A DNA stretch of 64,000 bases, from contig JAGVTU010000023.1 in NCBI GenBank assembly GCA_019136655.1, positions 1 through 64,000 on the forward strand. Reading direction: 5' to 3'. Both the position numbers and the translations under genes were made by a program. The notes below the pieces were generated by a model. It was not told the DNA's origin and made no database searches. It was given only the letters and a program-made list of their open reading frames with translations. This stretch comes from Bacteroidota bacterium. Its GTDB lineage: Bacteria; Bacteroidota; Bacteroidia; AKYH767-A; OLB10. Below are positions 36,901 to 43,649 of the stretch, piece by piece. Position 1 is the first letter of the stretch; each line of letters starts with the position of its first letter.

Positions 36901-38942
36901 AATAAATCTTCATATCTTGAAGTTACAGCCTGCGCATACGGAGGTATAACCATTTGCCAGATGTAATTCTTAGGATTCTGATATGGAGTAGATGTAACGA
37001 AATAACCCGTTGTAAAAAATTCTGCACCTGTCATGCCCACTGCCTTCAAGAATCCTAACCACTGTGCAGGGCGTACGTTTTGCGTTTCATCGTTATCCCA
37101 ACCCGGTGACACAGCAGGTGAAAAATACTTATCACCAGACAATAACTGTTCTCTTCTCGACTCTACAACCCACTGCCATCCTTTCCATGCTCCTGACCAA
37201 TAACGCCAGTTGTAAGGCCAGCGCATATAAATATCCCCTGTTGCATAACTCGATCCATTCATCATCGTATTCACACTTCTTACTTCTGACCATTTCAAAT
37301 TCCATGTAGGTTGTCCGTCAAGTTGATAGTATGCAAACTTTGTGTTTGATAATCCACTTAAGCCCATGAACTGATCACGATAAGCTTTGATTTTAGTAGC
37401 TGCTCTTCTTCCTTCGTAAGTAAACCAGTCCAAACCACTGGAGTTTTTATCTGAAACCACATTAGGGTCACTTGTCATTACATTAGTATAGTACAAAAAT
37501 GGTACTACTTCTCCATTGTCAAATACATAATCTAGCGAACGTGTAAGTTTTGCCAATAGTTTTTGCAAATAAAACTTTTGAGTTTGTCCATCCAATATCA
37601 ATGAGTCAGGTGCTCCAGCCGGACTTAGATACTTGGTTGAGCTTGTTCCACCATTGGGATTCAGGTATTGTCCTGAACTGTTACGCAAATAATACTTATC
37701 CGGTAAACACTGACAGGTAGCATACGAAGTATTGCTTTTATATCCGGCATCAGATGGGCGTAATTGCGGCCAATAAGATAATGCGGATACTTTATATTGT
37801 GGATATTGATTAGCAAGGTTAATCCATGCATATGAAAAAGTAGAACTGTTATTATAATCACTATAGGCTCCGGTATTCTCAGCTGCCATGATAGTATAAT
37901 TAAAATTCTTCGCAAAGTCTGTTTGTAAAGTCACACTATTGGCAATAGCCGCAGAAGTAGATGACTCGTAAGTCTGATAGCCTGATAAGTAATAATATCC
38001 AACAAATGGATTATTCGGGAAAAGAGAATGTCCCGGTTTAAAACGAGGTACAGGGAAATTCTTTAATTGATCAATGGGCGTAAGAGACGGTGAAGGATGA
38101 CCGGGAGCATAATCGTTTATGTTTATTCCTGCACTAACAGGTGAAGGTGTCGGTGCTGTTACTGTTGGATTGGCAAATGAATAATGCTGACCTGCCATAA
38201 AATTCAAATAATGGGAATAAATAGAATTTCCACCTAAAGAATTGTAATATACAGCAAACTCATCAATCCCTCCCTGATACTTATAATAATTAGACTGGGA
38301 GTTAACCATATATTCCAGATTACCACTTTTGGCAAAACTTCCTCCCTGTATCGTCTTTGAAAATCCTGCGGGAAGCTGTCCGTCAATCCAAACTTCTTTT
38401 ATCCCTGATTTTGCGTTGTACTTGAAAACAATATGATGCCAGTTGCCATCAACATAATATCCATAATTCTTGCGACCAATACCATTTAACTCAATTTCAA
38501 AATCATCATACACTCCTGCCCCTGTGCTTGTAGTAACATTGGTCATAAAATTGATGGTTGGGTAACTGAAACGTAATTCAATGGCTCCATCCATTCTTTT
38601 GGCAAAAACTGTTGTACCAAAATAAAATCCAGGTTTAAACAGAAATTCAAAAGTTACAGCTGAATCTATTGCAAGTGTACCGCCTCTAATTATCGTTGAA
38701 TTTGAATCCAGCGTCATGTAGTTTTTAACACCAACACCTGCCGGGTTGCTGTTGATGGTATATCCGGATCGGTAGTAACTGGGATCCAAATCGAAATGGT
38801 TCATAGAATCTTTCATGGGCTTCGATCCTTCAAATGTATAATAGGATTTAGGAAGGTAGTTCTGTGCTGATAATAAAGCCGGAACTAACACTAACAACGC
38901 TATCATTGTTAGTCGAAGTGATTTGATTAATGGTTTAACCAT
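33993..38942 (-). CDS. Large T9SS surface protein: LamG, unassigned probable glycosidase-like region, seven Ig-like repeats
   Basis: A 1,649-residue secreted protein. A signal peptide (ending LLSA before QNY) precedes a LamG/concanavalin-like domain (about 30-245). Next is a region of about 470 residues (300-770) with many Trp, Tyr and Asp residues and segments such as YYQLDGQPTWNLKW and GWDNDETQNVRPAQWLG that recall a TIM-barrel glycoside hydrolase; no family could be assigned. A beta-sandwich that may bind sugar (about 820-965), seven Ig-like repeats (about 975-1460, each YLW[SN].GATT..I.V), a fibronectin-III domain and a type A sorting domain (IFPNPATTYVEF..) follow. Surface display is well supported; polysaccharide degradation is inference. 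It has its own candidate promoter (39053-39060) and terminator. Confidence 0.85.
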   Translation of the reverse strand: MVKPLIKSLRLTMIALLVLVPALLSAQNYLPKSYYTFEGSKPMKDSMNHFDLDPSYYRSGYTINSNPAGVGVKNYMTLDSNSTIIRGGTLAIDSAVTFEFLFKPGFYFGTTVFAKRMDGAIELRFSYPTINFMTNVTTSTGAGVYDDFEIELNGIGRKNYGYYVDGNWHHIVFKYNAKSGIKEVWIDGQLPAGFSKTIQGGSFAKSGNLEYMVNSQSNYYKYQGGIDEFAVYYNSLGGNSIYSHYLNFMAGQHYSFANPTVTAPTPSPVSAGININDYAPGHPSPSLTPIDQLKNFPVPRFKPGHSLFPNNPFVGYYYLSGYQTYESSTSAAIANSVTLQTDFAKNFNYTIMAAENTGAYSDYNNSSTFSYAWINLANQYPQYKVSALSYWPQLRPSDAGYKSNTSYATCQCLPDKYYLRNSSGQYLNPNGGTSSTKYLSPAGAPDSLILDGQTQKFYLQKLLAKLTRSLDYVFDNGEVVPFLYYTNVMTSDPNVVSDKNSSGLDWFTYEGRRAATKIKAYRDQFMGLSGLSNTKFAYYQLDGQPTWNLKWSEVRSVNTMMNGSSYATGDIYMRWPYNWRYWSGAWKGWQWVVESRREQLLSGDKYFSPAVSPGWDNDETQNVRPAQWLGFLKAVGMTGAEFFTTGYFVTSTPYQNPKNYIWQMVIPPYAQAVTSRYEDLFRNGYLMEGDVPNDPTNPTFNAYSFRTGDPRKLVVVRKHNSQNKYAITGSVQPMSNMTGAVEDESNTTIKLDGNWVKFKVRRQGSTYIYDNTNTSAPVFYQLDGWHENTYPYYWSKDFKTEAELFDNTNSNVYLKTTRPSGAASGDFTNFTTCVGFNAVSDLTYNFQPRSTTNYTYYVWVRARSKNAQTTGMTISLDGANSKQIGCITDTNWVWYRYNVANSQPISFSGVSSLNDHVLKITPTNTNLEIDQIHLTTNSGAIYSTPAPCTSGVIVPTISASGPLAFCAGGNVKLTASAGNSYLWSNGATTQAITVTTSGTYSVTVNTSTGSGTSAPVTVTVNSLPTATISANGPTTFAQGGSVTLTSSSAGSGGSYLWSNGSTSQSIVVTTGGNYTVIVTNSNGCSATSSAMTVTVTTTVPTPKITASGPTTFCQGGSVTLTCSAANSYLWNTGATTQSITVTTAGMYSCTITTASGSATSPPVNVIVTATTPASISASGSTTFCQGGAVNLTASAGSSYLWSTGATTQAITATTGGTYTVTVTSSGCAATASKSVTVYSLPVATITASGSTNLTQGGSVTLTASTGSSYLWSTGATTKSITVTSAGSYVVTVTNSNGCSKTSAPTVVTVSNGSFVPTITVSGNLSFCSGGKVVLTATKGASYLWSNGSTKRKITVSSAGTYSVTVTQLNTGIVGTSAPVVVTVLPAPTATISASGSTTICQGSTVNLTSSSGSSYLWNTGATSRTISVGTAGSYSVTVTGSNGCTATSAATAVTVNNCGGGSNCPIPTNPHTVNITGSSAELRWDYVGAQNYYFKVENMNNGSVYTSSALSSGVTSITVGTTPNTTYRWYVRSGCSGGTYSAWTSYVQFTTPSARFGEGSNTEGIISTEISIFPNPATTYVEFLLHSKTKTSAVAVLYDLTGREVYKQSFQINEGENTNTISVENFARGTYLLKIETDGNVKMAKIQIQ

Positions 38943-39052
38943 GATATTTAATTATTAATTATTAGACAATACATTCCCACTCACGATAAACTCTTCGTTT
39001 TTTCGTGCATTTTTTCACTAAATAAAATTCTCGGTTGACTGCTTTTCGCGGC

Positions 39053-39060
39053 CAAATATA
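39053..39060 (-). promoter_or_regulatory. Candidate -7 box for the 1,649-residue surface protein gene
   Basis: Reads TATATTTG on the minus strand, a full TAnnTTTG match, with GTTG 18 nt upstream (39079-39082) as a possible -33 element. The leader would be about 100 nt. Confidence 0.45.
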
Positions 39061-39129
39061 GAGCGAATTTTAACCCTGCAACAGGTTTTTTTAGGGTCGC
39101 TATATACCCTATTGATTTTTAATGATTTA

Positions 39130-39153
39130 GGTTATTAACAGTTGTTAATAACC
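39130..39153. repeat. Perfect 11-bp inverted repeat (24-bp palindrome with GT centre)
   Basis: GGTTATTAACA-GT-TGTTAATAACC. It lies 56 nt beyond the stop of the outer-membrane barrel gene and about 70 nt upstream of the -7 box of the 1,649-residue surface protein gene. No T-run follows on either strand, so an operator is more likely than a terminator. A second 10-bp inverted repeat (TTCGTTTTTT / AAAAAACGAA, 39165-39196) lies between it and the barrel gene and could form a weak terminator hairpin. Confidence 0.6.
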
Positions 39154-39208
39154 ATACTTTCACCTTCGTTTTTTAGCCTTTCACCCAAAAAACGAACACT
39201 TTCGCCCA

Positions 39209-39958
39209 TTAAAATTTGGCGAAAATTCCGGCTGAAAATTGGAATACTGAAACAGGTTGTGTATAAGGTTCAAGAGCCATTTTATTGTTATTTGAATCTT
39301 CAAGCGTAACATCATTATACTTGAACTCAGTATTAAAATAATCTCCTCCGAAAGTAATTCCGAAATGATTTGTTAAAGAATATTGTAGCTCAAAACCAAG
39401 ATTGATGGCCACTGAGTAAGTGGTTTCTGCATCTTCTGTCAAACTCAATGTCTTATTGCCATCATAACTCTGATAAACTCTTTTAGAATATTTGCCTCCA
39501 ACAACACCCAACATACCTTTTAAGTTAAATAATGTCTTCTCATTCATGTCGAAGGATGTACCTATACCTGCAGTAACACCTGTAACCTGCCAGGGGTATG
39601 TAGTAACTTTATATTGTGGTCCCGGAGGATTGTTATCGGTTATGTCATCTAAAAGTCCGTTTGGATCACAAGGGTTATAAAACCACAACAAATTAATTTC
39701 GGTAAAAAAAGCTCTGTTTATTCTGTAACTACCTTTCAATCGGGTGCTTAAGCCTGTCTTTGCCAATCCCAATTTATAGCTGTCAGTATTTTTATCGGCA
39801 AAATCGCCAAGTGGGAGACTTGCTCCGGCAGTCAGGGAAACAGTCCATTTTTTATCAGGTGTTGTTAAATCAGCAACCGAACCTTCCTGGCCGAAAGCTG
39901 ATAGTGAAAATACACATGATAATAAGATTAAACAGGCCTTTGAAAATTCTGTTCGCAT
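39209..39958 (-). CDS. Outer-membrane beta-barrel protein
   Basis: A 249-residue protein with a signal peptide (ending SAFG before QEG) and alternating-residue beta strands throughout: WTVSLTAGASLPLGDFADKN, STRLKGSYRINRAFFTEI, TAGIGTSFDMNEKTLFNLKG and a C-terminal strand ending in phenylalanine (FQFSAGIFAKF), as in outer-membrane barrels. It fits the outer_membrane_beta-barrel domain family (OMP_b-brl), usually 8-stranded, of unknown function. It has its own -7 box. Confidence 0.8.
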   Translation of the reverse strand: MRTEFSKACLILLSCVFSLSAFGQEGSVADLTTPDKKWTVSLTAGASLPLGDFADKNTDSYKLGLAKTGLSTRLKGSYRINRAFFTEINLLWFYNPCDPNGLLDDITDNNPPGPQYKVTTYPWQVTGVTAGIGTSFDMNEKTLFNLKGMLGVVGGKYSKRVYQSYDGNKTLSLTEDAETTYSVAINLGFELQYSLTNHFGITFGGDYFNTEFKYNDVTLEDSNNNKMALEPYTQPVSVFQFSAGIFAKF

Positions 39959-39989
39959 TTTGCTCTAAGAATATATTGCCCTAAAGTAG

Positions 39990-39997
39990 CAAATATA
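39990..39997 (-). promoter_or_regulatory. Candidate -7 box for the outer-membrane barrel gene
   Basis: Reads TATATTTG on the minus strand, a perfect TAnnTTTG, 31 nt upstream of the start codon. No clear -33 element. Confidence 0.45.
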
Positions 39998-40153
39998 TCC
40001 TTATCAAAAATTAAGCATTGCTATTTTTGTTTTCAGTTTATTAATTCTGGTTTTAACATGCCCGTTTTTGTCAAAACGTTCCACCAGATATGTCAGTAAC
40101 ATTATAGTCACGATCTGTTTATTTAGTCTGTTTATAATTATTCTTATTCCTAA

Positions 40154-40600
40154 TTACATTACCAGATTTACAGTACCCTTCTTAGTAAGAATTCTGCCAT
40201 TAATGGCTTTGGCCTGAATCTTATAAACATAACTTCCCTGTGGAGCAAGTTCACCCCTGAATTTGCCATCCCACTGCTCATTTATATCTGAAGATTCAAA
40301 TATTAACTGTCCCCAGCGATTATATACCTGCATGGTAAAATCCTTTACACCTTCACTATAAGCTCCAAAAGTTTCATTCATTCCATCACCATTAGGCGTA
40401 AATGTGTTTGGAACATAAATAGCCATATTAGGCGTTACAGTTGCCTCATTGCTCATACTGGTAATTTCATTCGCTCCTTGTTTATAAGCTATTACCCTGT
40501 ACTTTCTTTCGGCAATATTACTTTGGGCATTTACACATGTGGCTTTGAATATTCCAAGCACACATAAGATCATTAAACTAATTTCTGCAAATCTTTTCAT
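40154..40600 (-). CDS. Minimal secreted protein consisting mainly of a T9SS type B (gliding motility-associated) sorting domain
   Basis: The start at 40600 (MKRFAEISLMILCVLG) gives a signal peptide ending VNA before QSN; the upstream ATG at 40633 adds 11 unlikely residues. Of 148 residues, about 28-53 (KYRVIAYKQGANEITSMSNE) look like the last strands of a fibronectin-III domain, and about 60-148 are the CHU_C/gliding-motility C-terminal domain (YVPNTFTPNGDGMNETFG, NRWGQLIFES, QGSYVYKIQA). Type B domains target proteins for T9SS export and surface release or attachment. Here almost no cargo is left, so it may be a remnant of a larger adhesin by internal deletion, or a deliberate small exported protein. 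The frame is intact. Confidence 0.82.
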   Translation of the reverse strand: MKRFAEISLMILCVLGIFKATCVNAQSNIAERKYRVIAYKQGANEITSMSNEATVTPNMAIYVPNTFTPNGDGMNETFGAYSEGVKDFTMQVYNRWGQLIFESSDINEQWDGKFRGELAPQGSYVYKIQAKAINGRILTKKGTVNLVM

Positions 40601-40633
40601 ACTGTTTAAATATTTTTTACAGTTGATTTGCAA

Positions 40634-41189
40634 TTTGCCATCCGAACTTATCAGATTTCTGCTTAAAAAACCTTAATCGTAACGCATGTAAGAAAATAAA
40701 GGAAGGTTGCTACTAATTTCTTCTGTCCTCCTCGATAATTATGAGAAACCCTCTGAATAACAACATCAATAGCAATGACAGATTCATCGCATTCCCTGGA
40801 TTTTTATGATAAGAATGACTACAAAAGGCCACCAATTATAGTTGTAATGTCAATACCATTATCTTCTAAATACTGATTGACTATCTAAGAAAACATTTAA
40901 CCCGAATCATAAATACCAATATGCAAACAGAATAATTGTCGTTATTCATGGCCAACCCTTTTTAAAAGTGATAACTATGTAAATTTTTCAACAATCATTC
41001 CGAACTATTAAAATATTCCCTATCTTTCGGAAACATTTATAATTTATAGCCGGATGAGTAAATATACATTGTTGTTATATTTATTAAAGCTCAGGCAAGA
41101 GTTGAACTTTCACCTTAAATGTCGGGTGACAGATGTTCGGCTCCACAACACGACCAATCTTCCGATGTTTAATTTAAATTCTTCATACC
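40634..41189. other. AT-rich intergenic region without a convincing gene
   Basis: About 550 nt in which nothing longer than short chance frames is seen. A 49-codon frame (41054-41203, MSKYTLLLYLLKLRQELNF..) overlaps the start of the next gene by 14 bp and could be a leader peptide, but it is unsupported. TATCTTTC at 41021-41028 is a one-mismatch -7 box that could serve the coiled-coil gene. Confidence 0.4.
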
Positions 41190-41567
41190 ATGCATACTAT
41201 TGAGCAATTGCAAGACATGCTTGCCGAGCATAAAGAGTGGCAGGCAAAGATTAATTTCTATCGTTCGGAGATTGAACGAATGAAAGAAACACTTTCGAAA
41301 ACTCTTCAGGATGAGAGTAATCAGTACAACATGCCGCATGTGGAGCATTTCCAAAATCAGTTTATTCTGCAAAAAGATGTGCTGGATATTATGAGGCATG
41401 ATTTTAAACAACATGAAAATAAAATTGAAGCTCACAGTTCAAAACCGGTACTGAATCTTGCCGGTATGCATCAAAATGAAAGAGAAAAACTCATTTCTTA
41501 TGAGAAAATTTTCAAAGACTTGAGAGAGGAATTTCAGTCTTTTATACATAAGGACGCTTTTAGCTGA
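41190..41567 (+). CDS. Small coiled-coil protein of unknown function
   Basis: A 125-residue soluble protein with no signal peptide or membrane segment. It is Glu/Lys/Gln-rich with heptad-like stretches (MHTIEQLQDMLAEHKEWQAK, SEIERMKETLSKTL, and EREKLISYEKIFKDLREEF), consistent with a two- or three-helix coiled coil. His is frequent (HVEHFQNQF, MRHDFKQHENK). It stands alone between oppositely transcribed genes and is followed about 95 nt later by a strong terminator, which supports it as a real transcription unit. No family was recognised. Confidence 0.65.
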   Translation: MHTIEQLQDMLAEHKEWQAKINFYRSEIERMKETLSKTLQDESNQYNMPHVEHFQNQFILQKDVLDIMRHDFKQHENKIEAHSSKPVLNLAGMHQNEREKLISYEKIFKDLREEFQSFIHKDAFS

Positions 41568-41660
41568 ACATTCATCAGTTAAACCACATAAATAAATATT
41601 CTGCAAACTGATTATTTTTAATGTTTGTTTGTAAGGGGTGTTTATATATGAACACTTAAA

Positions 41661-41699
41661 AGCAAAAAAGATGAATGAATACATTCATCTTTTTTTGCT
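41661..41699. terminator. Bidirectional hairpin terminator
   Basis: AGCAAAAAAGATGAATG, a short loop, then CATTCATCTTTTTTTGCT: a near-perfect 17-bp stem with a single extra T. The T-runs in both orientations allow it to end the coiled-coil gene (+) and the small membrane protein gene (-). Confidence 0.8.
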
Positions 41700-41717
41700 T
41701 CAATTAAATTATCGTTT

Positions 41718-41751
41718 ATTATTGCTGAAATGAAATCATTTCAGCAATAAT
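41718..41751. repeat. Perfect 16-bp inverted repeat
   Basis: The arms (41718-41733 and 41736-41751, ATTATTGCTGAAATGA and its complement) are separated by 2 nt. It sits 19 nt from the terminator hairpin and 62 nt past the stop of the small membrane protein gene. No T-run follows, so its role is open: extra terminator stem, mRNA 3'-end stabiliser or protein site. Confidence 0.6.
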
Positions 41752-41812
41752 TACTATTAATTGATTTTAATGTGCAGTCAATACACTACAAAAATCAACC
41801 GGACAGTTTTAT

Positions 41813-41989
41813 TTATACAAACACCAGATAAACCAGATAAGCCATAAAGCCAAGTATCAGCAGTTCTTCTGCAAAAAACATCAGCATGGGCTGATGCTTG
41901 CCAAATAATGATTTTCTGAAATATTTAGCTTTTAAAGACTTCTCTTCCTGAGTGTGGTCATAAGTAATTACTGGGTCGTTGTTCATCAT
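41813..41989 (-). CDS. Small single-pass membrane protein of unknown function
   Basis: A 58-residue frame starting at 41989 (or the next codon, 41986) and preceded by AAAGGAAG, an unusually purine-rich stretch for this genome. The N-terminal half is polar (NNDPVITYDHTQEEKSLKAK), followed by YFRKSLFGKHQP and a hydrophobic helix (about 34-58, MLMFFAEELLILGFMAYLVY) running to the C-terminus. It points into the terminator region at 41661-41751. The composition and topology look like a real small inner-membrane protein. No family was recognised. Confidence 0.55.
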   Translation of the reverse strand: MMNNDPVITYDHTQEEKSLKAKYFRKSLFGKHQPMLMFFAEELLILGFMAYLVYLVFV

Positions 41990-42201
41990 AATCTTCCTTT
42001 ATTATGAATGCAAAATATCATCCCCCAAAAGCAAAAAGTGTACAAAACAGACTAACTGTTATACTTGTAAGGTTTTGAATGAAGTTGCTGCAGTTTTGCA
42101 CTGACAAAAACTGAGTTTTCAGAGTGAAAAACAACAATTAAGAAATAAAAAACTCCTTAAATTTTATTGAAAGAAAAATAAGCTACATGGAATTTTCCGG
42201 C

Positions 42202-42828
42202 CTATTTTTTAAAATCTTCTATAGAAAGAAACTTATTACACATAAAAAGTTCTTCTTTCACCTGGTTGGAACATACAATAATCAACCTGTCTGAAGAAAA
42301 TTTCCGAAGATATTTCTGATACCATTCTATCACATGGCTGTCAAGATTGGTACAAGGTTCATCAAGGAGCAGGATAGGTGTATCTGAAGTTATGGCAAGC
42401 AATAGTTTTACTTTTTGTTTCATCCCTGACGAAAAATCCTTCAATTGCTTGTCGGCATGCTTCTTCAAAAGTGATTCTTCAAGAAGATCGTCAACAGTTA
42501 TACCTCTTGCAATTTTTTTAAACCTGAAATAAAACTTCAACATTTCGCGCAAGGTATAATCTTCAACCAGAACCAGATAGGGTGATGCCAGTGATACCAG
42601 TTCATACACAGCATCAGGTTGAACATGCTTTTGATGATAGTTATAGGATATTGACCCCGTACTCACCGACATAAACCCTGACAATACCTGTAATAATGTG
42701 GATTTTCCGGAACCATTGCTGCCTGTTATACCTAAGACATCACCGGTTTTTAATTGTAATGACAGATTCTTAAAAATCCATTCGTTTCTGAATTTTTTTC
42801 CAATCTTATCTATATCAATGGTAACCAC
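42202..42828 (-). CDS. Orphan ABC transporter ATP-binding protein
   Basis: A 208-residue ABC ATPase with Walker A GSNGSGKST (36-44), the Q-loop region, a signature FSSGMKQKVKL near 134 and Walker B PILLLDEPCTNLD. The signature lacks the usual LSGGQ but keeps SSGM. No permease gene is adjacent. It is the last gene of the lipid A run, 23 nt after lpxA. In form it resembles short CcmA-type or exporter ATPases. A role in envelope export with a membrane partner encoded elsewhere is inference from position. Confidence 0.85.
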   Translation of the reverse strand: MVTIDIDKIGKKFRNEWIFKNLSLQLKTGDVLGITGSNGSGKSTLLQVLSGFMSVSTGSISYNYHQKHVQPDAVYELVSLASPYLVLVEDYTLREMLKFYFRFKKIARGITVDDLLEESLLKKHADKQLKDFSSGMKQKVKLLLAITSDTPILLLDEPCTNLDSHVIEWYQKYLRKFSSDRLIIVCSNQVKEELFMCNKFLSIEDFKK

Positions 42829-42851
42829 TATAGGTTGCTCCTGAATTTTAT

Positions 42852-43649
42852 TTACTCATCTTCACCCTCAGAAGGAGTAAATCCTCTCATTAATCCTTTG
42901 GGCGATTGTTCAATAAACTGAAGTATTTCTGACTTGTAGCGGCCTTCCGGTATTTCGGATTCAATTTCAGCAATTGCTTTTTTCATGTTGTTATTCTGAA
43001 CAAAAAGAATGCGGTAAATATCCTGTATGGTATTTATATCCTCATTGCTGAAACCTCTTCTCTTCAAACCAACACTGTTAACACCAATATACGACAATGG
43101 TTCACGCGCAGCTTTGGCATAAGGAGGAACATTTTTTCTCACTAACGAACTGCCCGCAATAAAACTATGTGCACCTATATGAATAAACTGTTGTACTGCA
43201 ACCAATCCTTCCAAAATTGCCCAGTCATCAATCTGAACATGCCCTGCAAGAGTTGCATTATTTGCCATAATTATATGGCTTCCTAAAATACAGTCGTGAG
43301 CAATATGTGCATAAGCCATCACCAGACAGTTACTTCCGATTACCGTTTTCATTTTATCTGAAGTCCCCTTATTCATGGTTACAAACTCACGAATGGTAGT
43401 GTTATCCCCTATTTCAGCTGTAGTTTTTTCTCCTTTGTATTTCAAATCCTGAGGAATGGCAGAAATTACTGCTCCTGGAAATATCCGGCAATTTTTGCCT
43501 ATTCGCGCACCATCATAAATGGTAACGTTGGATGCAATCCATGTTCCGTCACCAATTTCCACATCGCCATAAACCATGGTAAATGGTTCGATGGTTACGT
43601 TATTGCCTATGCGTGCCTTAGGGTCAATTACAGCCAGTGGTGATATCAT
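42852..43649 (-). CDS. lpxA: Acyl-ACP--UDP-N-acetylglucosamine O-acyltransferase
   Basis: The 265-residue first enzyme of lipid A synthesis; it moves a 3-hydroxyacyl chain from ACP to the 3-OH of UDP-GlcNAc. The protein is a left-handed beta helix of hexapeptide repeats (IGNNVTIEPF.., IGDGTWIASNVTI..) with the catalytic His in YAHIAHDC and the helical C-terminal cap. Its length matches the family. The ATG overlaps the stop of lpxC/fabZ by 4 bp (ATGA), indicating translational coupling. Confidence 0.95.
   Translation of the reverse strand: MISPLAVIDPKARIGNNVTIEPFTMVYGDVEIGDGTWIASNVTIYDGARIGKNCRIFPGAVISAIPQDLKYKGEKTTAEIGDNTTIREFVTMNKGTSDKMKTVIGSNCLVMAYAHIAHDCILGSHIIMANNATLAGHVQIDDWAILEGLVAVQQFIHIGAHSFIAGSSLVRKNVPPYAKAAREPLSYIGVNSVGLKRRGFSNEDINTIQDIYRILFVQNNNMKKAIAEIESEIPEGRYKSEILQFIEQSPKGLMRGFTPSEGEDE

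Noticed and set aside
40740-40810. Short frame beginning ATGAGAAACCC in the 40.6-41.2 kb gap
   Set aside because: Only 22 codons with no supporting site or similarity.
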